From Tetrapyrgos nigripes (lineage: Eukaryota; Basidiomycota; Agaricomycetes; Agaricales; Campanellaceae), in assembly GCA_013368315.1 (NCBI GenBank), contig JAACJM010000121.1:124001-188000 (forward strand): a DNA stretch of 64,000 nucleotides, given 5' to 3'. Of the stretch, positions 52,715-63,156 are shown piece after piece. Both the position numbers and the translations under genes were made by a program. Position 1 is the stretch's first letter, and each line of letters begins with the position of its first letter. The notes under the pieces were generated by a model. It was not told the origin of the DNA and did no database searches. It was given only the letters and a program-made list of their open reading frames with translations.

Positions 52715-55700
52715 TCAATGTATTACAGCCACATTTGAGAACATTTCTTGTGGGCCAGCACCACCCTGCGCAGCCCATTCATCAATGCATTCACAGTCAT
52801 GAATTTCTGAGAAGGGCACCCATTGGTCACCTTTGGGTCCTTCACCCACCCAGTGTATCAGGAATTGCCACCCTTGACCCCAGGGTCTTGCATCAACTAT
52901 ATGATTGTTTGGAACATGAGGCTTGAGCTGGGAAACATAAAAGGTTGGGAACACTGAGGGCATTTTGTGTAGGTCAAGAGTGTATGAATCCATTTCTGGA
53001 TGAGCCTTGATCACTTTGTAAGGCCCATCAAAACATTGAAAAATTTTTGCTACTCAGTTCTGCCCAGACTGCACATACTGTCTCCTTCGATTAGATGTTG
53101 ACAACATGACCATATCTCCCTCTTGGTATATTGGAGGCTTTCCTTGGGCCTTGTTAGCCTGAGTTGCTTGTTGAACTTTCACTGCAAACAAGGCATTTCG
53201 GGCACCTTGCTCAATACATGCCATCCATTCCAAAAATGCATGAGCATCCAATTCTTCAGGACTGGCATCAGGTGAGCACACAATAGTGGGCAGCACCCTT
53301 GGAGAGCAACCCATTTTGCATTGAAACATCAACATGCCAGTACTGGCATTCTCAGAATTCATTGGCAGTGCATGAACCCAGCCTTTTTGCTGGTGAGATA
53401 CATAGTAACACAGGGCCTGATTAATGGTCTTGTTGCTGTGTTTGGACAATCCATCACTCTCTGGGTGGAAGGCTGAAGACATCTTTAACTTCACCCCAGT
53501 CAGGGCAGTAAAGGCCTTCCAAAACTTTGAGATGAAAAGCTTGTCCTGATCTGACACCAATTCAGTTGGGAGGCCATTTTCACAATACCATTCATTGAAA
53601 AACAAAAGAGCACAATCCTCAGCCATAATGTCTGTGTGAGTCGGCACTATCCTCAAATCAGCACCCAAGCAATCTGTCATTGACAGAATGCAATTGTAGC
53701 CCTCATCCTCAGGTAGCAGACCCATGAAATCCAGTGCTACACTTACTGGCAGAGGGTGCAAGGGACCTTTGGGATTTTTAGCTGTGTTTCTCTTGTTACA
53801 TTGGCATTCCTGACATGAAGGAATATAAGAACCAACCAGATTCTTACACATGTTCGGCCAGTAGTACGAATCTCGTAAGTATCCATAGCATTTGTCTCCA
53901 CTGAAATGTCCAGTGCTATCATGAGCAAGGCAGTAGAGAGTTTCTCTAAGCTCATTCCCAGCAGGAATAACCAGTCTATTAGCAACAAACCACAGGTCTC
54001 CATGCTTCTCAATTCCTGGAGGTAAGGCTGACAAGTCCTGCAACTTTTTGACAAACTCATCATCAGCATAACCAGCCTTGATTTTCTCCAAGAATTCAGA
54101 ATCAACCTCAACAGACATTACTGGAGCAACAGCACAGGCTTGATGCCAAACGTCAACTAGATGTCGAGGTCTCTTGACTGATTATTCACCCAGCAGTGAG
54201 TTAAGTGGGATACGAGACAAGGCATCTGCTCCAGAATTTTTGTCACCTGGAAGGTAAGAGCTGTCACAGTCATATTGACTCAAGAATTCCTGCCAGCAGA
54301 TCTGGCAAGTGCTAAGGCCCTTTTGCCCCTGGAAGTTAGTCAGGGTACAGTGACCTGTCATTACATAAATCTTCATTCCAATGCAGTCAGCTCTCCACTT
54401 TTTCAGAGCCTTTATAATAGCCAAGAATTCTTTTTTGTGCACTGGGAAGTTCAGCTCAGCACCCAACAACTGTGAGGAATCAAAGGCAACAGCCCTAGCT
54501 CTTTTCAAATCAGGACCCCAAGCCAGTTGCTAGCGTCACAAATCAGGAAAATTTTATTCTCACCTGGGTTAGCATGATCAATCGTTGTCAGACATGCCCT
54601 CTTGACAACTATTTCCTTGATTTGTATGAACACCTTCTCGTGATCAGAGGACTATTCGGGAAATACTTTGTTGCACTCCTTCCACATCAACAGGGTCAAC
54701 ACCTGGGTGTACTCTGCCAGGTTGTCCAGGTAGCCTGCAATGAATCTCACCATTCCCAGGAATCTCCACAAGCAGCCACAGAGTGAGGTCTGGGGAAGTG
54801 TAGAATCACATCACATTTGCTGTTTTGGCCCTCAACACCCCTATGAGAGATGTGATGGCCCAAGAAGTCTATCTCCACCTGGAAGAATTTGCATTTCTTC
54901 ACATTTCAATATAAACAGTTCTTTTTCAGGGCCATAAGAATCAGCTCAACATGCCTGGCATGTTCATCCTTGTCTTTTGACCAAATAATGATATCATCCA
55001 GGTATACATGGTGCGCAGTGCAGACGCCACCCAACGTTGGTGGATTGCAGGTGCATTTCGAATTCCCATCAGCATGACAACCCATTCATACAGTCCTAAG
55101 GGTGTATTTACTGCAGTCAGTGGTATGGAAGCCTCATCCATATGAATCTGGAAGAATGAATCCATATCCAACCTTTTGTGCAATCAGTTAAGATGTCTTC
55201 AATCTGGAGCAGCAGGTGATGATCTGGTACTGTGTTACTATTCAGGACTTGGTAGTCATTAACCCATTGCAGCAGTGCAGTCAGATCCACTTTCAGGATG
55301 AGGACAAGGAGGAAGGCTGGATTCGTCCTGGATCAAGATGAGCCTGAATCAGCATAGACCATGCCTCTTTGTATTTTCAAGGAGATGAGTAAGCATGGGC
55401 TTGAAAGGCCTTGTTTGCATCTTTCAGTTTAATGGAACACAAAATTTCCGTGGGCAGATCAGACACATGAGGGATCTTATTGAAAACTGAGGTGAGCTTC
55501 TGCTTAATAGAGTCTGAATGCACTTGCAGAGCAGAAGAGACTTCCAACTCTTCCAGTTTAGCCTTGACAGCAGCAGCAGCATTGTAGGGAGTAACAGTGT
55601 CTGAATCACACAGCTGAGGGTTATGCTCATAAAACCATTTCAATTCAGAAATGACTTTGAGATGTAGTTTACAAATAGCTATACATTTATCTTGAGGGCT

Positions 55701-56900
55701 ATGAGTATCAGGTGCTGCAGAACAGGAAATTGAGGCCCTAGCATCTAAAATATCAATGCCTGAGACTTTATCAATACAAATGCGAGCTTCACAGTCTAGA
55801 GTGAGCTTATTATGTGATAGAAACGGGAGGCCCGAAATCATGGGGAACATAAAGATGAACAGACAATAACACAGACTGTGTGAGAGGTCCACATATTAGA
55901 ATGATCCGAAATATGAAGCTTCACAAATTCATGCAAGGTGGTAGTGCGAGATGGTGATGAGGCATCTGTGGTGGCAACACCAATAACCTCTGGATGAGGT
56001 AACTTGAAGCAACGCAAGCCCATTTGACAAACCAGATCATTCCTGATCAGAACAATATGTGAGCCAGAGTCTAAAAGCAAGGAGGCAGGAACAGGAGACA
56101 CAGACAATGGTCCCACCAATAAGGCCTCAAAGTCTAAGTGCTGAACACAAAGTGGGGCATCACTCACCACAGTGTGATGACCATCTGGACTAGAAGAACA
56201 CTCCCTGGGAGCCAAATTCCCTCCTGTATTTTCCCATTCCTCATTGTCACTGTTCCTGGCATCATTCAAGGCCGCAACCAGTGAGTATCTCTGAGAAGAG
56301 TTGTGACAATGTCTAGGAGGAGACAGGCTATAGTGACAGCAATGAGATTGGGGAGATGGGGAATCACCAGTCATAATAGTCCTCAGAGTTCCTGCCTTGA
56401 TGACCAGGAGCTCTCATTGGAGAAGCAGGCAACAATGAGACAGAATGACATCTAGCATGTGCATTGGAGTACAGGTCCTCATCTCTGACGGACCTTGCAT
56501 TTGGGTAAATCACAGCAACAGGGTGAGATGAATTTCTGACTTGTTCCAAGAAGGCCTCAATATCCTTGACGATGGTGGTAGTTGGTGCAGTCACAACAGC
56601 AGCAACAGCTGTAGCATTTAACATGAGGGAGACCTTATGCTTCCTAAACATATCATTCACATAATTGATATCATCCTGAGTCAGAGGATGGTTGGCAACA
56701 GTAAGGGCAGGAGGCTTTCCCTTGTGAGGGCAATCAGACCCCTTGTGGTCAGTGTTGGCAGTGCAGCAAGTGAAGCAGAGGTGGCCCTCCTTGTACAATT
56801 GGAACTGACCAGGGTAGGCATGAACCTCAGACATGCTGGGAATGCAATTCATTGGAAAGACTGCAATGACACCTGAGACAGCCACACTGGGTGCAAACAC
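52715..56900 (-). pseudogene. Gypsy-3: decayed gag-pol of a third LTR retrotransposon
   Basis: From right to left on the minus strand: a Gag-like part with a zinc-binding remnant (CFTCCTANTDHKGSDCP, about 56780), protease LLLDSGSHIVLI (about 56070), a spacer, an RT fragment ([21 protein letters not shown], about 55100), an RT section with stops and frame changes (54540-55380), RNase H (FPVHKKEFLAIIKALKKWRAD, about 54430), integrase (HDSTGHFSGDKCYGY...CQECQCNK, LVSDQDKLFISKFWKAF, SAFHPESDGLSKHSNK; 54118-53054) and a C-terminal chromo-like part (DARPWGQGWQFLIHWVGEGP, 52870). The integrase section alone is 354 residues without a stop. This lineage differs from Gypsy-1 and -2. The 5' end is lost at about 56900, where satellite-like sequence begins. 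Confidence 0.85.
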
Positions 56901-58040
56901 TTGTAAATCCTCTGCTTTACTGAGGTTTTACAAGAGTATTACACCAAGCCAATCAATATGTAAGACTCCTTGTCATACATTGGTATTACAAGAGACAGAA
57001 AAAATTAGAACAACCTTGTATGACCATTGTAAGTCACAAAGAAATACCATGGACTTTCAGTGTGACTTGCTGTCACTGTATACCCTTGGTGGATATACTG
57101 TGGAATTACACAGGAATTTCAGAGTGACTTTTTGTCACAATATGTCATGTAGTAAGACACATAGGAAATACTGGAGTATTTCAGTGTGACAGATAATCAC
57201 AGTATGACAAACAGTAAGGCAAGAGAGATTGACAAAGGACTTACAAGGAAGCAAAATCTGCAGGAAATTTACAAAGTGACAATCAAGTCACAGTAATACA
57301 CTTGTAAGACTAGCTGTATTATGAAGGAATTACGAGAAACATTTGCTACAAACACGGGTAAATCCTCAGCCTTACTGGAGTATTACAAGAGTATTATGGG
57401 GAACCAATCAATATGTAAGTTGGCTTGACTTACAAGTGTATTACAAAATAGACAAAAAATGAGGACTATTCTGAAAGACCATTGTAAGCTGCAAGGACAT
57501 ACCATAGACTTTCAGTGTGAGGCATTGTCACAGTATAGCATTGAAGAGCATACAGTGGAATTACAAGGTGACTTTTTTGTCACAGTATGTCTTCTTGTAA
57601 AACAGAACTGAAATACCAGGGTATTACAGTGTGAGATAATGTCACAGTAAGACAATTTGTAAACCAAGTAAAATTTACAGAGGACTTACCAGAAGGTAGA
57701 ACTTGAAAGTCTTGGGTAAGACTGCTCATATTTACACTGAATTTATGGAGGGACATCTGTGTCACAGTAATATCCTAGAAAGACTTGTGATTTTACAAGG
57801 GAATTACAAGATGCAGGTTTTAGAAGTCCATCTCGTAAGTCTCTGGAAAAAACCTGCATGCTAAATGGAGAATATACAGTGTGACAGACTGGTCACAGTA
57901 AGACACTTGTAAGTCACAAGACATTACAATGACTTTACTGAAGTGACTATTTTGTAAGTCATCATGTATATCCAATGGACTTACAAGAGACTTGTTGGAT
58001 GGATCTGCAGTGCATGTCAATTAAGTGATACAGAAGGGCT
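56898..58040. repeat. Satellite-like block with ~455 bp higher-order repeat
   Basis: The sequence ACTTGTAAATCCTCTGCTTTAC (56898) recurs in diverged form at 57352, and following blocks (CAATCAATATGTAAG, ACTTTCAGTGTGA, GTCACAGTAT) recur in the same order, giving a unit near 455 bp. Inside it, short palindromes of the type GTGTGAC..GTCACA and TTACAAG..CTTGTAA are repeated many times. No coding potential. Confidence 0.65.
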
Positions 58041-58189
58041 TACTGAAAATTTACAGGATGTAATACAATGAATTCATTCAACCAGGTTAATTAAATTTTA
58101 CTGAATATAAATAGACAGCTCAGGCTGTACAGGAAAAGGGGAGACTACTGTGTCTGCGTTGTCATCTTCGTCTGCTGTGTGGTACATCT

Positions 58190-58947
58190 GCCCCATCTGC
58201 CCCATCTGCCTTGTCTGCTTTGTCTGCCCTGTCTGCCTTGTCTCTGCTCCGTCTGCCTTGTCTACCTTGTCTGCTCCGTCTGCCTTGTCTGCCTTGTCTG
58301 CCTTGTCTGCCTTGTCTGCTTCGTCTGCTCCATCTGCTCCTTCTGCCTCACCTGCTCTGTCTGCTCTGTCTGCTCTGTCTGCCTTGTGTGCTCTGTCTGC
58401 TCTGTCTGGTTCGTCTGCCTCGTCTGCCCCGTCTGGCTTGTCTGCTCTGTCTGGCTTGTCTGCTCCATCTGCCTTGTCTGCCTTGTCTGTCCTGTCTGCC
58501 TTGTCTGCTCCGTCTGCCTTGTCTGCCTTGTCTGCTCTGTCTGCCTTGTCTGCCTTGTCTGCTCCGTCATGAGGCAGACAGAGCAGACGGAGCAGACGGA
58601 GCAGACGAAGCAGACGGAGCAGACAGAGCAGACAGAGCAGACAGAGCAGACAAGGCAGACAAGGCAGACGGAGCAGACAAGGCAGACAAGGCAGACAAGG
58701 CAGACGGAGCAGACAAGGCAGACAAGGCAGACGGAGCAGACGGAGCAGACAAGGCAGATGAGGCAGACAAGGCAGACGAGGGAGACAAGGCAGACAAGGC
58801 AGACAGAGCAGACAAGGCAGACAAGGCAGACAGAGCAGACAAGGCAGACAAGGCAGACGGAGCAGACAAGGCAGACGAGGCAGATGGAGCAGACAAGGCA
58901 GACAAGGCAGACAGAGCAGACGAAGCAGACAAGGCAGACAAGGCACA
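58190..58947. repeat. Giant inverted repeat of a 9 bp minisatellite
   Basis: About 58190-58567 consists of 9 bp units of the form TCTGCCTTG/TCTGCTCCG. At 58568 the strand flips (CCGTCATGAGG) and 58572-58947 consists of the complementary units (CAAGGCAGA/CGGAGCAGA). The two arms can pair over almost their whole length, about 375 bp each. Because 9 is divisible by 3, several frames on both strands are open and spell repeats such as SAL, LPC, CLV, TRQ and DKA; these are by-products, not genes. Confidence 0.93.
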
Positions 58948-58954
58948 TATCTAT

Positions 58955-60230
58955 TGATTTAAAATTGTATGTCATTTGGACAATTTTTTGAGTTGCCACT
59001 TCAAAATCATTGTTGCAATAACCTGATGTGTTATACATGATGTCATGGGTGGAGCTGTACATTAATGTGATGTATACACCACAATGATGTCATAGCTGCC
59101 AGCTGGAGCATACATAGCAACATACAGATGCTCTACAGCTTCTATGAAAATCATGGGGTCCCTCATATCAGCCCAGAAAGACAATCTCTACTCTCTCCTC
59201 CAAACTGCCCCTCCCTCTATCAAAATTTCAGCTCAGACTGAAGTATGAAAGCAGAGTGTTGCTTTTATAGGTAGAGAGACATGTTCTGATAAAGGAAACC
59301 ATTGGATATAGCACTTTAGAAAGTTAATACCCAGCTGAAAAATGGCCACCTCTGGATCAACTCCCATATTATTAATGCTTTCCAGGATTTTGTTACTTAA
59401 GATGGTCATATAGTGTTTGCAATCTATCTTCCCCTTCATCTGGACCATTTTTACTGCTTACTGTTGCCCCATACCCTACCCCATCATGTCATTTTCTCTC
59501 TCAAATGTCATCATTTCTGTGAATTTATCTCTCTTTTCTCACACATGCTGGGGCATATTTGCCCCAAAATAATTGGTTTTGGTCTTATCTGAGAAAATAA
59601 CCCACTTCTAGCCTTCTACAGCCCGGTCTTTTTACATCTGTGCAAACTTCAAGTGAGCCTTGCTGTAAGTCACTGTAAGTTTGCACTTGTTCTGTGTTTT
59701 GGAGATCGCCACAAGACGTTTTCAGGAATGTTTTGGCTGTTATAGGTTGGGACAGGTTGTCCAAGAAGAGCCTTGATGTTTCAGGCCACTTGTGTAGCAA
59801 TCTGGCTTTACCAGAATGGATTTTTTTCCAATCTAACCTCTTCACAAGTAGTAGAGAGCCTCCTAGGACACCCTGCTGTATTGTTCTCATTGTCTGTATT
59901 TGTCTTTTAAGCCACAAAAGCAACTCTTGGCCTCCATACTCCTGTCAGAGCTGCAATTTTTGCAGATGGAGAGGCAGTTAAGAGGAGAGAGTAGAGATTG
60001 TCTTTCTGGGCTGATAAGAGGGACCCCATGATTTTCATAGAGGCTGTAGAGCATGTGTATGTTGCTATGTATGCTCCAGCTGGCAGCTATGACATCATTG
60101 TAGTGTATACATTACATTACTGTACAGCTCCACCCATGACATCATGTATAACACATCAGGTTATTGCAATAATGATCTTGAAGTGGCAACTCAAAAAATT
60201 GTCCAAATGACATACAGTTTTAAATCAATC
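58955..60230. mobile_element. Long-TIR (foldback-like) element
   Basis: 58955-59205 and 59988-60230 are inverted copies (about 245 bp). They begin ATTGATTTAAAATTGTATG and end in the inverted form, and include ATTGTCTTTCTGGGCTGAT at the inner border. The 780 bp interior has only short ORFs (59923-59585 minus, 112 residues, no motif recognised). Just outside the right TIR, AGACAAAGCAGACAG (about 60258) looks like a seed of the 9 bp minisatellite that lies outside the left TIR. No target duplication was seen. Confidence 0.75.
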
Positions 60231-61449
60231 ATAACTCCACAGATATTTGGCCAAATAAGACAAAGCAGACAGATTATTGTAGCTCTAATCAAAGGCTTCC
60301 TTGCTACCACCAGCGATGTTTTGAGATTTCTGCTCAATAGCTCTTAAATCAGCAATCTTTCCAAAAGTGCCAAACATGTGGACAATTTTTTTGGCCACTG
60401 TAAGAGACTAAAGGAGATGAATGATATCAAGGAGAAACCCCAGATGGGTGCCTTCGCGAAGTACCCTGGAGACGTTCTGATAGTTCGCAAAGCTGACTAG
60501 ATCTATTCGAGCTAAAGCTAAGATTGTCGTGATGTTTCCAAATACTCAAGATCTACCTCACCCCTCCTAAAGACACTAAAGAAGATAGTTCTGACAGATC
60601 TAGACACTTACTAAGGTCCTTTTGAGGATTCTAGTAAAGATGGGAATATCAGAATCTACGAAAGACCGCTTGCGAGCATCGGAAGAAGTTTGCATGTGAT
60701 ACCCAAAGAGGTTACTGGTACGATTACCGCTCTAGACCTCCATTACCAAGAAGCTAGCATGTGCTACATATACCCTGGCCCTCTCGTGAGGACTCTGTAC
60801 ATATTCTGATTGGACACTTCATGTAAATATTGCTCGCATATCTCTCTCCTTAGTTACTCTCATTCAATCTCTCGTGTTTTACTATATAATATTGCGGACT
60901 TTAAATAATATTAGCTACTGTACAGTTCTAGGACCTCTAGAGTATAAAAGGACAAAGTACTCGTAGCTAGAGAAACAGATTAGTACTCGTGTGTATTGCT
61001 GTGGATTCTGGATAACTCTCGAGAGAAGATTAGGTCTCTCGCTTGCCCAGGCCAGCTTTATATCAATAGGAATTTCTACCAAAACCCAAAACTTTAAAGA
61101 CTCAAACACTAGTTCATCCTAAGACAAAGATTGTTGTGATTGCATTGGCAGATTGGCCCCTATATTGTGTTTATTGGACCTAGGCATATTGGCCTCATTG
61201 TAATTGGCCTCTTATTGTGATATCTCGAAGTCAAGAAGACTGTCTATTGTGACCCTTGTTATTGTTGAACCCCCTATTGTCCCTCAATCGGTTCTAGAGC
61301 CATTTACCTCTAAGCTATACAAGTTATATGAGTGTTCTGCCACTTTGGATCACCTCGCACTTGATAGGATTGGTGTTTGTGTGTTTTTGGTGTTGTTAGC
61401 TTCGACTCTCGAAGCTTTTAGCATTATCCACTAGCCAGCCTATTAACGA
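60231..61449. other. Long stretch without a supported gene
   Basis: No family motifs were seen on either strand. The composition and scattered repeats suggest decayed transposon sequence, but no element ends could be identified. Confidence 0.4.
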
Positions 61450-62316
61450 ATGAGTAAACTGGTCAGGAGGACTTTGAAAGGATGCAAAAAACATCATACA
61501 TACAAGAGAAGACAGAAGAGAGCACTAGGGAGAGAAGAGTTAAGAGAATTTTACAAGGATTTGAAGGATTCCAAGGATCATGATGATCTTCTATTCCTGG
61601 TGATACAGTAGAATACCTCATAATGAATAAGGTAATAATGAATAATTGGTCATAATAAACACACTTCTGGCTCTCCCAAACTGATGCTTGCAGCCAAAAA
61701 AATATATCATAAGGAATAACCACCATAATGAATAGCTTTGGGCTGTCTCCCAACACTATTCATTATGAGGTATTTGACTGTACTGTTCTAGGGACTTTTG
61801 GCATTGATGAGGTTGGGAGAATTGGTTTGGCCAGACACAGTAGTGCACTGTGAACTTCGCAAGGTGATCATGCGCTCCTCTCTGACCATGGATGATGATC
61901 ACGTCAAATTCCTACTCCCCACACACAAATCAGCCAAACAGATTGACAGCAACAAGATTATAGTACAGGCAACAGACGGAGAAGACTGTCCAGTGAAGAT
62001 TACAAGACAGTATCTGCACTTGCGTGACTCCCTATTCCCTGGTCATCCCAATCTTTTCACTAGGAAAGACAGCGCTATCCCAACAAGGCAATGGTTCATT
62101 CGAAGACTCCGCCATTATTTCCCTAAAGACGTCGCTGGACATTCGTTGCGCTCAGGAGGTGCTACTCATTATGCACTATTAGGGTATTCATGGGATGCCG
62201 TTCAGACGCTAGGCCGATGGACGTCCGAGGCTTTCAGACTGTACATCCGAAAGCACCCGTTATTTTTCTCCGCGCTGTTAACGAAGAAACAGACAACTCC
62301 CCTCAACTCAGTTTAA
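61450..62316 (+). pseudogene. Tyrosine recombinase of a second Ngaro-like element, interrupted by a MITE
   Basis: The frame opens at ATG 61450 (SKLVRRTLKGCKKH, LGREELREFYKDLKD) and is interrupted at 61606-61780 by a MITE. It resumes in the same frame at 61783 and runs to 62316. One TAG at 61789 remains. The catalytic set is complete: first Arg in LMRLGELVW, HSLRSGGATHY (HxxR), W in LGRWTSEAF, and nucleophile Tyr in RLYIRKH. It is closely related to the recombinase at 12085-12983. The N-terminal core-binding part and the upstream RT are absent, so this is a 3' fragment of the element. The following B-type repeat is at 62384-62509. Confidence 0.88.
61606..61780. mobile_element. 175 bp pogo/Tc1-like MITE inside the recombinase gene
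   Basis: Ends CAGTAGAATACCTCATAATG and CATTATGAGGTATTTGACTG are inverted matches of about 25 bp, flanked by TA on both sides (61604-61605 and 61781-61782). The interior has more ATAATGAATA repeats. Removing the element and one TA rejoins the recombinase codons in phase (LVI-LF), as in the uninterrupted relative at 12085-12983 (LVILF). Confidence 0.9.
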
Positions 62317-62383
62317 ACATCGTCCCTCATATTCACTCCCCAAACCCATCACACCTCATTGATTCCATAGGCTTCTTAGCGCT

Positions 62384-62509
62384 ACTGAGCCTCGTTTCGT
62401 TTCTCCTCATGCAATCTACACCCAGGGGAGCCGCTGTTTCAGGGCTCCCCATGATTCCCCTACACTCACCGTCTGAAAGTCCTCCCGAACGACGCCGCAA
62501 GATGGTTAG
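62384..62509 (+). repeat. B-type terminal repeat of the second Ngaro-like element
   Basis: Related to B1/B2 of the first element: CTGAGCC, ACCCAGGGGAG, GCTGTTTCAGGGCTCCCC and AAGATGGTTAG occur in the same order. It sits about 70 bp after the recombinase stop and is probably the element's 3' end. Confidence 0.7.
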
Positions 62510-62568
62510 AAAATATCATACTTGGCTTCCCCCGGTCATTTTTCTGTGGTATTCTCAAAATCGTGCAA

Positions 62569-62802
62569 ATGATGGTGGACACAATATCTACTCTCCCTCC
62601 AGACTCACCTCTTCGCGCCCAACATCCCGAGGTCTTTAAAGCGTGCGAGAAGCTGAGCTTCTCACATCAGGTTTATACGGGCAGTGTGCTTCGAGGCGAC
62701 GACAATTTGGAGAACTGGTCCCGGTTTTGCACAGAGTTGAGAACGGAGTTGATTGGTTTTGCGATGGAGATTGGGAAAGTGGTGGAGAAATGGGAGTCGT
62801 AG
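62569..62802 (+). CDS. Hypothetical ORF, possibly the last exon of a truncated host gene
   Basis: 77 codons from ATG 62569 (TISTLPPDSPLRAQHPEVFKA, LENWSRFCTELRTELIGFAM) in GC-richer sequence than the neighbouring elements. It is not recognised. It begins 60 bp after the Ngaro-like terminal repeat, so an insertion may have cut off its 5' part. Confidence 0.35.
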   Translation: MMVDTISTLPPDSPLRAQHPEVFKACEKLSFSHQVYTGSVLRGDDNLENWSRFCTELRTELIGFAMEIGKVVEKWES

Positions 62803-62845
62803 TGTATGGAGCGCGTGAGCACTATTGCTTCAAGTACGATATCAA

Positions 62846-62986
62846 GTACGATACCTATCAGTCTACATGAAAGGATTAGTGATCATAGCCATGAGCGCTC
62901 GTCAAGTCAAGTTACCCGAGTACGATACTTATCACAGTCTATAGAAAGGATTAGTGATCGCGGCCATGAGCGCTCGTCGAGTCAAG
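62846..62986 (+). repeat. Two ~67 bp direct repeats, 74 bp period
   Basis: GTACGATACCTATCA...GAAAGGATTAGTGATC...CCATGAGCGCTCGTC(A/G)AGTCAAG occurs at 62846-62911 and 62920-62986. Position upstream of the glutathione S-transferase gene; function unknown. Confidence 0.75.
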
Positions 62987-63065
62987 CTGACCAACAACAA
63001 CGGGAAACCGTGCTTCTTCCCCTCGACGGTTAATATACGTGATATACACGTAAGCATCCTCTACT

Positions 63066-63073
63066 TATATATT
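63066..63073 (+). promoter_or_regulatory. TATA-like box of the GST gene
   Basis: TATATATT about 90 bases before the ATG at 63157, followed by the pyrimidine-rich CCCCATCCCCATTCCCCTC. Confidence 0.45.
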
Positions 63074-63156
63074 GACGCGAATCTTCTTACCTTTCACCCC
63101 ATCCCCATTCCCCTCATCTCTTCATCTCTTCTCCTGAAAACAAAATTCAAAACAAA

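Noticed and set aside
58150..58991. Long ORFs of 120-280 codons on both strands over the minisatellite
   Set aside because: They result from a 9 bp repeat without stop codons; peptides are simple SAL/CLV/TRQ/DKA repeats with no family likeness.
59585..59923. Minus-strand 112-codon ORF as a transposase of the long-TIR element
   Set aside because: No DDE or other catalytic motif was seen and it is too short.
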